Below, piece after piece: positions 9,424 through 17,560 of a DNA stretch of 64,000 bases. The stretch is taken from assembly GCF_036226445.1 (NCBI RefSeq), contig NZ_CP108474.1, forward strand, positions 1-64,000, read 5' to 3'. Numbering within the stretch: the first letter of the stretch is position 1; every line of letters begins with the position of its first letter. The notes below the pieces were generated by a model. The model searched no databases and was not told the origin of the DNA. It saw only the letters and a list, made by a program, of their open reading frames with translations. This DNA comes from Streptomyces sp. NBC_01255. GTDB taxonomy: Bacteria > Actinomycetota > Actinomycetes > Streptomycetales > Streptomycetaceae. Made by a program: the position numbers and the translations under genes.

Positions 9424-11052
9424 TCATCTCTGTGCCCGGTGCTCCCTGAACAGTCGCCGTTGTCTCCAGAGAGCGGATGCCGCGAGCGTGGTCGTGGCCA
9501 CGAGCAGGGAGCCCATGGCCCGTGTCGTGCGGCGGGCGCGGAGGGTGCGTCGGTGGGTGGCCAGTCCGGCGGCGAGGAAGTCCGTTTCGAGGGTGGTGAG
9601 TCCGCTCCGGCCGGTGCGGGAGGCGTGCGCGTCGAGCTGGGCGAGGCGGACCGGCGAGATCCGCACGCCGGGTTCCCGTCCGACCGCGTCCCAGGCGTCG
9701 GCCGCTTCGGTCAGCCACCGCTGGACGCGCATGTTCTCGCGGTCCCGCTCGATCCAGTCGCCCAGTCGGGGCCAGGCGTTGATCAGTGCCTCGTGCGCCA
9801 GTCCGACGGATGCCCCGTCGGAGGTGATCAGCCGGGCCCGGGTCAGTGATTCCAGGACCTCGTGGGTCTCCTGGTCCCCGCCGAGGGATTCGAGTTCGGC
9901 CCGCGTGACGGAGCGGCGGGTGTCGGGGGCCTTGCCGGACCCCGGGGTGATCATCCGTAGCAGGATCTGCCGTGTGATGTCCGCCCGCACGGTGTCGAGC
10001 CGGGTGTAGACGCCCTCGGCGCTCTGCGCGATGGCCCCTTGCAGGCCGCCGGCCCGCTCGTAGGCGTCCAGGGTGAGCGTACGGCCCTGCCGGCGAGTCC
10101 AGGTCTCAAGAAGGGCGTGGGACAGCAGGGGCAGTTCGAAGGTGTTGTCGGCGACGTCGGCGGTGAGCCGGGCCGTCAGCGCGCGTTCGACGACCAGTCC
10201 GTGCGCCCGAGCCGGTCCGACGATGGCCTCGCGCAGTTCGGCGGAACTCATGCGGGTCACGGTCAGGCTCGCGTCGCGTACGACCGAGGCGAGGCCTGGG
10301 TGGTCCAGGCAGCGCGGGACGAAGTCCGCGCGGATCCCGAGGACGACGCGGATCCCGCCGGACGGGCCCCGGTCCGCGAGGAGGGCCTTGACGAACTCCT
10401 CCCGTTCGACCGGGTCGTGACACAGAGTGAAGAGCTCTTCGAATTGGTCCACGATGAGGAAGACGGCGGACGGACGGGTGCCCGTGGACGACAGATGCGG
10501 GCCGTGGGTGGAGAGCGGGCGCTCGCCGGGGGTGATGATGCGGATCGTGGCGGGGCGCCGCGGGCTCTCCTCCCGCCCGCGCAGCCGGGGCACGAGTCCG
10601 GCGCGGAGGAGAGAGGACTTCCCGCTTCCCGACGGGCCGATCAGTGCGGAGACCCGCCGATCGCAGGTCAGTGTCCAGAGGTCGTCGACGAGGCGGTCCC
10701 GACCGAAGTAGAGGGCCTGGTCGGTGGGGTCGAACCGGGCCAGCCCTTTGTACGGGGGGTTCCCGCGGCCGGGGCGCTGTGCCGCGAGGGCCTTCGCCGC
10801 GTGGCGCCAGCGCGTTTCCCACGCCTCGGTGTCGCCGACGCCGCACGCCTCGACGTAAGCGAGGAGAACGGCGAGGGTGGGGAGCTGTTTCCCGGCCGCG
10901 GCCCGGGAGAGGGTGGCGACCGAGTAGGAGCAGTGCCGGGCCATCCGTTGGTACGGCGGGTTGCCGGCGGCGCGGCGGAGCCGGCGCAGGGCGTCGGCGA
11001 GCTCGGCGACCGGGCTCGCCGAGGCGTCGAGCGGATTCTCGTGTCGGCCCAT
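9424..11052 (-). CDS. XRE-nSTAND ATPase, lacking the usual C-terminal repeats
   Basis: A 542-residue protein. Residues about 10-90 form an XRE-type helix-turn-helix domain (RRAAGNPPYQRMARH, SVATLSRAAAGKQLP). It continues with the nSTAND1 signature NPPYKGLARF, Walker A (GPSGSGKSS), a Walker B-like block (FLIVDQFEELFTL), GIRADF, and the LPLLSHALLETW sensor region. A single probable transmembrane helix near the end (GSLLVATTTLAASALW) is where WD40 or similar repeats usually begin, but the frame stops about 10 residues later. The family normally runs to 1000 residues or more with beta-propeller repeats, so this copy has probably lost its sensor half. STAND ATPases are often stress or phage sensors. 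Confidence 0.7.
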   Translation of the reverse strand: MGRHENPLDASASPVAELADALRRLRRAAGNPPYQRMARHCSYSVATLSRAAAGKQLPTLAVLLAYVEACGVGDTEAWETRWRHAAKALAAQRPGRGNPPYKGLARFDPTDQALYFGRDRLVDDLWTLTCDRRVSALIGPSGSGKSSLLRAGLVPRLRGREESPRRPATIRIITPGERPLSTHGPHLSSTGTRPSAVFLIVDQFEELFTLCHDPVEREEFVKALLADRGPSGGIRVVLGIRADFVPRCLDHPGLASVVRDASLTVTRMSSAELREAIVGPARAHGLVVERALTARLTADVADNTFELPLLSHALLETWTRRQGRTLTLDAYERAGGLQGAIAQSAEGVYTRLDTVRADITRQILLRMITPGSGKAPDTRRSVTRAELESLGGDQETHEVLESLTRARLITSDGASVGLAHEALINAWPRLGDWIERDRENMRVQRWLTEAADAWDAVGREPGVRISPVRLAQLDAHASRTGRSGLTTLETDFLAAGLATHRRTLRARRTTRAMGSLLVATTTLAASALWRQRRLFREHRAQR

Positions 11053-11287
11053 GGCACTCCTGCTTTCCCCGTGGCGGCCTCCGAATCAACCGTCCCGCCG
11101 CGCCGTCCGCAAGAGGAATTCACGCCTCTGGGAGTGGCGGGGATTGTTTCGTGGCGCGAGGGGGCCTGCGCAACAAACCGTTTCAGGGCGGCAGTTGGGC
11201 ACCACGGGGGCCGGCGGGCTGGGACGGGACCGAGCGATCCGGCGGGTTCGGGAGAGTTCGGCGGTCCCGCTCAGACCTGGGGAGCCA

Positions 11288-12014
11288 GTGGATTCAGCGG
11301 ACTGGAGGAGACGGTTGAACGGGGTGGATCCGGCGTCGGCGGCGGTGGAAGCGGTGGCACGTGCCGCGCTCACCGCCGTGGGCGGAGCAGGCGGCGACAT
11401 GATCGCCGGCCTGGTGCGCGGCCGGCTGCGGGACGTGAACCAGGGAGCGACCAGGCCATCACCAAGATCCGAAAGGGCGTTCCGGCCACGCTCGCGGCCG
11501 TCGTCGCGGTGGTCGTCGTGCTGGTCCTGGCCGTGTACGGGCTGGCCCGGCTCACCACGGGCGGCGACGGGTCCTCGTCGCTCAGACCCGACGGGCGCCG
11601 GGTCAGCGTGCTCAAGGACCCCGAGACGGTGACGGCCATCGCCCCCGACCTGCACAGCATGCCGACCGGCTGGACCGCCACGTCCTCGCCGCGCGTCGAA
11701 TCGGGTGGAGACGCCTGTTCCGCGTCGACGGAGCGGCAGTGCGAAGGGGTCCTTTCGGTGGCCCGGTCGTCCTTCCGCAACGCGTACGACCAGTCCGCCT
11801 TCTTCCTGGTGACCGCCTGTGCCTCGGCCGACGCCGCCCGACGTGTCTACGAGGACCTCGCGGGACAGCCGGCGGACCCCGCCGCGCGGGCCCAGACGAC
11901 CTGACGGAAGCCGTCGGAACCTGCACGGGATCACAGGCCGACCTGAGCACATTCACACGGCGACCGGGCAGACCGACAGCGCGATGGCACCACCACGAAC
12001 CGGACGACGCCTGA
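11288..12014 (+). pseudogene. Frameshifted membrane-anchored protein gene
   Basis: A GTG at 11288 behind a GGGGAG site opens VDSADWRRRLNGVDPAS to about 11450. The coding signal then jumps frame near 11445-11460 to AITKIRKGVPATLAAVVA, a membrane helix (VVAVVVVLVLAVYGLA), and an extracellular part with paired cysteines (GGDACSASTERQCEG, LVTACASADAA) that resembles the sensor domains of PknH-type proteins. That frame stops at 11904, and a third frame (LTEAVGTCTGSQADLSTF) seems to continue it to 12014. Two disruptions make it a likely pseudogene; sequencing error is the alternative. Confidence 0.45.
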
Positions 12015-12174
12015 GCAGCCCCGGCCGAGGCGGCTCCCACCACACTTCATGAACCGTCATCGGCGAACGAGAACATTCCGCGCCCGAAGGGCCGCGCAAC
12101 ATTCGTAGAACAACCAAGGTCTGGCTTCGCCAAGGACCGTCACCACGGCTCATGGGTCTTCATGGAGGAGACCT

Positions 12175-12446
12175 GTGAACCGGTCCACGTCCGTCACGTT
12201 ACTCGCCGTTCTGGGAATCATGGGGGGGCTGGGCTCGTCAGCGCCCCGCCTGCGATCGGCGCCACCGGCCCTGTCGGCATCGCCGCGTCGGGATCGGTGG
12301 CGCTGCCCACCGCCGGGGTCCTCGGCATCGGTGCACACGTCTATACCTCGAGGAACACCGGAATCTACTCGGGACCCGGCCTGAGCACGCCCCGGATCGG
12401 CACCGCGTGGGCCGGCGACAACGTAGAATCAGCCTGGATCTCCTGA
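12175..12446 (+). pseudogene. Frameshifted small secreted protein gene
   Basis: A GTG at 12175 after a GGAGGAGA site opens a good signal peptide (VNRSTSVTLLAVLGIMGGLGS). Right at a run of seven G (about 12222-12228) the plausible coding frame changes to AGLVSAPPAIGATGPVGIAASGS and HVYTSRNTGIYSGPGL, ending at 12446. A one-base slip at the G run would join both halves into one exported protein of about 90 residues. It could be a true mutation, phase variation or an assembly error. The last bases overlap the truncated sigma gene. Confidence 0.4.
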
Positions 12447-13105
12447 GATCGCGCCGAGCCCGCCCTGAAACCGCCTACGAGCAAGAGTTCGCGAACCTCG
12501 TGGTGACACCCGACTACGGCCCCGCGCCGGACGATCAGGTGGCGCTGGCCGATTCGGTCGGCCTCGCCCTGCTCATCGTGCTGGACTCCCTCACCCCGAG
12601 CGAACGCCTGGCGTTCGTCCTGCACGACATGTTCGCGGTCCCGTTCCAGGAAATCGGCCAGATCCTGGGCAAATCCACCGACGCCGCCAAGATGGTCGCC
12701 AGCCGTGCCCGCCGCAAGGTCCAAGCCAAGGACCGGCCGGCGGGCCCCGGCGGCGAGCGCCGAGAGGTCGTCCGGGCATTCGGCGCCGCCGCCCTCAGCG
12801 GCGACTTCGAAGCGCTCCTGCGTGTCCTCGACCCGGACGTGAAGCTGACCGTCGACACTCCCGACGGCGTGGTCGTCACCCTCGGCGCCACCAAGGTCGC
12901 CGCCGGCGCCCGCATGTTCTCCGGCGAGGTCGCCCGCCAACGACCCGTACTGGTCAACGGCATCCCCGGTCACATGTCCTGGGGCCCCGACGGAACACCT
13001 CTCTCCGTCATCGCCTTCACCGTCGCCGAAGACCGGATCACCAGCATCCGCATCGTCGTCGACCCGGCCAAACTCGCCTCCGTCCATCTGCCCACCCCGC
13101 ACTGA
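12407..13105 (+). pseudogene. N-terminally truncated ECF sigma factor (SigJ/ECF41 type)
   Basis: The frame carries a complete sigma-4 region (SLTPSERLAFVLHDMFAVPFQEIG, followed by the recognition helix KSTDAAKMVASRARRK) and a SnoaL-like C-terminal domain of the kind fused to ECF41 sigma factors. It lacks sigma-2, which binds core polymerase and the -10 element. The first conserved residues are ISLDLLRSRR, from the sigma-2/4 linker, abutting the small secreted gene. A deletion or recombination has therefore fused the two. An in-frame ATG at 12407 could still yield a 232-residue product, but without sigma-2 it should not direct initiation. Confidence 0.6.
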
Positions 13106-14013
13106 GCCGGTGCCGTCAGGGTCTGCCCGTGTAGGTGCACGTCATCCCGGGCCGACCACGCCCGACGAGCAGGCGGCTCGGACGCGGGGTCGGTTCTCGG
13201 CGGAGCCGGCTCACCTCGTCGAGGCCATCGGATGGCCGACCGGCCCGCTGCCGGCGACGCAGATCCATCTGTCGAGGCCCACGGGGCGTAGGGGTTCTCG
13301 CACACCTTCTGAACCGGCTGAGGCGAAGAGATGATTCTGTTCCCGTAGCCACATGGCCGCCTGTTTCGGCGGATCAGCCGCGGTCGAGGCGCGGCAGCGA
13401 CGCACAGAGGCGCACGGGCAACTCCGGCAGGACTTTGTGGATGCCCACGCAACCCGCATCGCCGTTCGTGGCGACCGACCGCCAGCCCGAGGTCTCGGCC
13501 CGGTAGAACCAGCGCTGGGAGCCGCCTGAGGAGGAGCAGCCGTCGCCGGCGTCACCGCAAACCGGCCCCATCCGGGTCGACAGGTCCAGCGAGATCCTGG
13601 TCGTGCCGGACGCCCCCACCAGCGGCTCGCCGAGGAGCGGCTGCGGCAGGCGATGGAGCCGCCTGCCTGGCCGCCGCCGACATTGCAACGCGTGTGATCG
13701 CCGACCAGGCCGAGGCCGGGCGGTCCGGCCTCACCGGCTCTCATCGACGGCCGCGACCCGCTCGCCGAGCCCGGTGCCATGCCGTCGCTCGTCTGCCGGA
13801 TCTACCGCACCCCCGACGGCCCGGCCGGAGCACCACGAGCCGGCCACGGGCGTGCGGGGTGGCTGCCGGGAGTGCACGAGCGGGACGTCGGCCTCTGTCT
13901 GGAGGTCGACCGCTTCCGGTTCGTGATGGTGGCGCGGCACGAGGGACGGCGGTTGGTGCTCCCGCCGGCCACGGGCGCTGACGAGGCGTGAGCCGCCGGG
14001 CGTCCGGCACGCA
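13106..14013. other. Gene remnants, no intact gene
   Basis: About 900 bp without a convincing gene. A minus-strand frame at 13374-13688 looks partly coding (LVGASGTTRISLDLSTRMGP, WFYRAETSGWRSVATNGDAG, with several cysteines) and may be the end of a secreted protein. A plus-strand frame to 13991 reads RFRFVMVARHEGRRLVLPP. Neither has a proper start or a recognised family. With the broken genes to the left, this marks a decaying segment. Confidence 0.3.
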
Positions 14014-14442
14014 TCAGACGCGCAGGGCCGTCACGTAGGGCCAGCCGTGTGGGAGAGCGGTCTCGGGTTCGCCGGTCGGGCCGGATGCGGTCTCGACCCA
14101 GGCGTGGTGGACGCGCGGCGGCGGGAGGAAGCGCACGCCGAGGCACCAGGAGAGGCGGTACCCCTGGGCGACGGCCGCCAGGCTCGCGGCGAGCGAGGTC
14201 TCCAGGCAGGCCGCGCGCCCCGGCCACCAGGCACCGGCTGAGTGCGCTGCCTGGACAATGCAGGCGGCCCGGGGCTGCGCCGGTTCCCTCAGGGGCAGAC
14301 GGTGCAGCAGGCGCACGAGGGCGGTGGTTCGGTGCAGCGGGAGTCTCAGCAGGAGGACGGCGGTGAGGAAACCGAAGGATCCGCAGAGTAGCTGGGGCAA
14401 GGAGGGCTGCGGGCCGGCGGCAGGAGCGACGGGCAGGCTCAT
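14014..14442 (-). CDS. Lasso peptide leader peptidase B2
   Basis: A 142-residue protein with the transglutaminase-like fold of lasso B2 proteases. The catalytic Cys lies in AACLETSLAASLAA, and His in VHHAWVE, with the typical spacer QGYRLSWCLGVRFLPPP between them. It cleaves the leader of the precursor after the RRE protein B1 presents it, freeing the N-terminal Gly for cyclisation. It starts at ATG 14442, sharing ATGA with the B1 stop, so translation is coupled. It is the last gene of the A-C-B1-B2 operon. Confidence 0.85.
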   Translation of the reverse strand: MSLPVAPAAGPQPSLPQLLCGSFGFLTAVLLLRLPLHRTTALVRLLHRLPLREPAQPRAACIVQAAHSAGAWWPGRAACLETSLAASLAAVAQGYRLSWCLGVRFLPPPRVHHAWVETASGPTGEPETALPHGWPYVTALRV

Positions 14443-14762
14443 CGTCCGGTCCTCCCCGTGAACAGCCCGGTGAACGGCCACCGGCGGCGCGGCGGCACGT
14501 CGGGGTGCCGGATCAGGAGTCCCGCGGCGCGCAGGTCGTGGAACAGGGCCAGGAAGGCGCGGTCCGAGCGCGACGCGTCATCGCCCGGTACGGCCGCCTC
14601 GGCCGCGGCGGCCTCCGGGTCGGCGCCGGCGAGGATCGCCTTGAGGAGTGCAGCTCCTGGCCGGGACAGGTGGTACCAGCGTCCGGAGCGCTCGTCGAGC
14701 AAAGCGGCGCCCGCGGTGTCGTCATGGACGACGTGCACGGTGCGGGGCAGGACCCAGGGCAC
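14439..14762 (-). CDS. Lasso peptide RRE protein B1 (PqqD-like)
   Basis: A 107-residue protein with the PqqD-like RiPP recognition element fold: strands around TVHVVHDDTAGAALLDERSG and RWYHLSRPGAALLKAI, then helices with AFLALFHDLRAAGLL. It binds the precursor leader and delivers it to B2. The GTG start at 14762 follows a GGAG site by about 10 bases and lies inside the end of the cyclase gene (41-bp overlap). Basic and aromatic residues at the C-terminus (PPRRRWPFTGLFTGRTGR) extend past the usual domain end. Confidence 0.8.
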   Translation of the reverse strand: MPWVLPRTVHVVHDDTAGAALLDERSGRWYHLSRPGAALLKAILAGADPEAAAAEAAVPGDDASRSDRAFLALFHDLRAAGLLIRHPDVPPRRRWPFTGLFTGRTGR

Positions 14763-16620
14763 GGGATCGGTTCTCCTTCCACCACGTCGAACGGCTCTGG
14801 CTTTCCAGCTGCCGCAGCCACACCTCGACCGCGACGAGGTTGTGCACCGAGCCGAGCGGCAGCGGTAGCCCTGGCGCCGCTCGGCGCAGTACGGCGGCCA
14901 CGGGGGCAGGGTCGACGAGCCCGAGGCGGGCGAGGCGGGAGCCGGTGCCCAGCAGTTCGGTGAGTGCGGCGGAGTGTTCCGCCAGGCCCGCGTAGACGGG
15001 CCCGCCGAAGGTTCCCTTGGTACGGCGGTCCAGGACCGGGTCGGCGACGATGCCGCGCATGGCGCGGGTGAGCAGCGGCTTGTACGCGCCGGGCACGTGC
15101 CGCTCCTGCGGCGGTACGCCGAAACAGACGGCGACCACCTCGTCGTCCAGGTACGGGGCCCAGAGGGGCATGCCGAGGCTCGCGGCCAGGTGCGCATATT
15201 GGGCGACGTCGTCGCCGACCCTGGCCAGGCCGTGCGCGTCGCGCCAGGGTGCGAGGCAGTTCGGCTGTTCGCGGGACCGGCAGGTGTCGGTTACGTGGTC
15301 TGCCAGGAGGTCACGGGTCGGGCGGGGCATCCAGTCGGCGACCGTCTGGACCGGCAGCCAGGCGGCATCGGCGCCGCCGGTCCCACGGTGCGCCGTGGCG
15401 GCGGCCGGGGCCGCGGGCCCGCGCAGCCGGTCGGCGAGGTGCCCGGCCTCCACTATCAGAGTGAGCGCGGCCTTGGACCGGGCGGCCCGCCACAGGCTCC
15501 ACGCGGAGGTGTGGGTGACCCGGGCCGCCGCCCTGGCCGCCGCGGCGGCCTGGCGGCGGCGTCCGGCGCGCAGGGCGTCGGTCAGGACACCGGACGCGGT
15601 GAGCACGGTGTCGCCGCCGGTGCCCACGAAGTGGCCGCGCGAGCCGTGCGCGGCCATCGCTCCCAGGACCTTCGCCTTCATCGCCCACAGCACGACGGTG
15701 GGGCTCGGGGCGTCGGAGGCGGGGACGTCGAGGTGCTCCGGGCCGAGTCCGGTGTAGTGGAGGGTGGAGCGGTCGCCGGTCACCACGTGATGGACCGCGC
15801 CCGGCATCTCGTCGGCGGCGGCCGTCGCGTACGGGAGATCGTCGTTGCGCAGCCATTCGTCGGTGTACGTGATGGCATGGGTCTTGCCCGCTCGCGCGGA
15901 GAGGTGGGCCAGGGTCGTGGAGTCCAGTCCTCCGGACAGGTCGGCGGAGCGCAGCGGGGTCGACCGTACGCGGCGGTCGACCGCCTCGGTCAGCCGGGTG
16001 CGCAGGAGCCGGGTTCCTTCGGGCAGGGTGAGGTGCTCCGCGTGCGCCCGGGTGGTGGTGCCGGTATGGACGAGGCGGGTCGAGCCACGTTCGCAGAGCA
16101 GGGCCATGCCGGGTGGTACGCGGGCGACCTGTGGGAACAGGCCGGCGTGCGGGTCGAGCACCACGTCGGGCAGTGCGGTGCGGGCCGCGAGCGCGCGGAG
16201 TTCCGGGATCGGTGGGCCGGAGAGCGCGGCCAGCGGTGTCGCCGCGTTCGACCACCAGACTCCGCCGTCGACATCCGTACGGTAGAACACCGGCCAGACC
16301 CCGGCGCGGTCGCCGACGACCACCGTACGGTCGCGGGTCTCGGCCACCAGCAGACACGAACCCGGCCGTTCCGGCATCCGGTCCAGCTGGCCGGCCTGTA
16401 TCGCGTGGAGCGTGGCGGCGAGTTCGTCATGCGTGGGCGGGCAGTCGCCGACGGCCGCGATCCGGGACGGTCCGGGGCCGTCGCCCTCGACCGTGCGCAC
16501 CAGGACGGGTCCGACGGTCCACGCCACGGCGAAGCCGGGGATCGCCTCCCCGGCGACAGGCGTCGGGACCGGCGTCCCGCTCGTGTCCGGTCCTGCCCGG
16601 AACCCGGCCGCCCAGCGCAT
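14722..16620 (-). CDS. Lasso peptide cyclase C (asparagine synthetase-like)
   Basis: A 632-residue protein related to asparagine synthetase B. The ATP-pyrophosphatase motif SGGLDS sits near residue 230 (ADLSGGLDSTTLAHLSA). Cys-2 of true Asn synthetases is absent, as expected for lasso cyclases, which need no glutaminase. It activates the side-chain carboxylate of the acceptor Asp by adenylation and closes the macrolactam with the N-terminal amine of Gly-1. ATG 16620 overlaps the precursor stop by one base, and the gene end overlaps B1. Confidence 0.85.
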   Translation of the reverse strand: MRWAAGFRAGPDTSGTPVPTPVAGEAIPGFAVAWTVGPVLVRTVEGDGPGPSRIAAVGDCPPTHDELAATLHAIQAGQLDRMPERPGSCLLVAETRDRTVVVGDRAGVWPVFYRTDVDGGVWWSNAATPLAALSGPPIPELRALAARTALPDVVLDPHAGLFPQVARVPPGMALLCERGSTRLVHTGTTTRAHAEHLTLPEGTRLLRTRLTEAVDRRVRSTPLRSADLSGGLDSTTLAHLSARAGKTHAITYTDEWLRNDDLPYATAAADEMPGAVHHVVTGDRSTLHYTGLGPEHLDVPASDAPSPTVVLWAMKAKVLGAMAAHGSRGHFVGTGGDTVLTASGVLTDALRAGRRRQAAAAARAAARVTHTSAWSLWRAARSKAALTLIVEAGHLADRLRGPAAPAAATAHRGTGGADAAWLPVQTVADWMPRPTRDLLADHVTDTCRSREQPNCLAPWRDAHGLARVGDDVAQYAHLAASLGMPLWAPYLDDEVVAVCFGVPPQERHVPGAYKPLLTRAMRGIVADPVLDRRTKGTFGGPVYAGLAEHSAALTELLGTGSRLARLGLVDPAPVAAVLRRAAPGLPLPLGSVHNLVAVEVWLRQLESQSRSTWWKENRSRALGPAPHRARRP

Positions 16621-16799
16621 CAGTCGTGGGTCGGCGTCCAGTGCTGCGTGTCGTCGGGGTGGCCGTGCGACCAGTTCCCCAGGGTGACGTCACGCACCGA
16701 TCCGGCGTCGACGAGGAGCAGTTCGGGGTCGCGCACGTCCGCCGCGGTCGCGGGGGTGTTCTCGTGTGCGGGGTCGCGGTGCTGGTGTGCAGAGTTCAT
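16620..16799 (-). CDS. Lasso peptide precursor A
   Basis: A 59-residue peptide. The leader is about 40 residues, ending DAGSVRDVTL, with Thr at -2 as lasso proteases require. The predicted core is GNWSHGHPDDTQHWTPTHD (19 residues), giving a Gly1-Asp9 nine-membered ring and a ten-residue loop and tail; Asp10 is a less likely acceptor. The leader keeps the PEL part of the usual YxxPxL recognition motif, but the Tyr position is Val. The ring start GNW and Pro8-Asp9 resemble RES-701 peptides (GNWHGTAPD). The core lacks Cys, so it would be a class II lasso. A GGGAG site precedes ATG 16799 by 8 bases. Confidence 0.85.
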   Translation of the reverse strand: MNSAHQHRDPAHENTPATAADVRDPELLLVDAGSVRDVTLGNWSHGHPDDTQHWTPTHD

Positions 16800-17560
16800 C
16801 GCTCTCACTCCCGATGGGTCGTCAAGAAAAGTGACGGGCCGTGACAGACCGCCTGTGATGCCTTCCGCGAGGCTTTCCGAGGGTGTCAGCATGACCAGTC
16901 CGCACCGGCGAGTCCATCCCGGCGTGGTGGGGAATCGGCCCCTCCTCCCCGTACCGCGTCCAGTTGGCCGGATCGTGTTCCCGTTGCCCCATGATGGTCG
17001 GCGTGTGAATGGCATGGCCGTTCGTCACTCGTGTCGGCACCAGCCGATCACATCCGCGCGGCGAGTTGGCAGGCGAAGGGTTCCACCTGTTTCTTTCGTC
17101 CCGAGTACGGCCATGGAAGGCGCGCTCGACGTGCGCCACCACCGGCCCGGTGCCTCGCCGCCTTGGCCCGCATCCCGCTCACCCACCTGACGTGCGCCCT
17201 GCCCCGCCTCGCCGCCGACGACGACCGCCCACGGCTGCGAAGCGGCCGGCTTTGCCGGAGCCCGGCGCGAACCCCGGCATGCCGTCGCCCAGGGATCGCG
17301 ACCTCTCCCGGCTCCGGGGTCGACGAGGGTCGTATCACGGACATCAAGCTGCAGAAACGCCTGAGGGCCGCGCGCGCCGACGTGTCCCTTCTCCGCCACC
17401 GAGTGGTCCTGATCGCCCGCCGCCGCTACGCGGACCGGGCGACCGTGTCACCGCGATGATCTCCGGTTACGGGAAGCTTGCCAGAACCACTCGGACGCGT
17501 ACGCGGACAGCGGATCTGTCAGCGCATGCCCGCGCGCAACGCCGCGCCTGCCCGCTGCCG
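16800..17560. other. Boundary region between lasso and PKS-NRPS clusters
   Basis: No intact gene is supported. The part just upstream of the lasso precursor (16800-17000) should carry its promoter. Plus-strand frames across 17030-17460 include a possibly ancestral stretch (DIKLQKRLRAARADVSLLRHR) but have no recognisable family, no convincing start and overlap one another. It looks like a decayed gene. Confidence 0.3.

Noticed and set aside
17031..17459. Possible gene left of the PKS-NRPS cluster
   Set aside because: Several overlapping frames with no family match or ribosome site; more likely decayed DNA.
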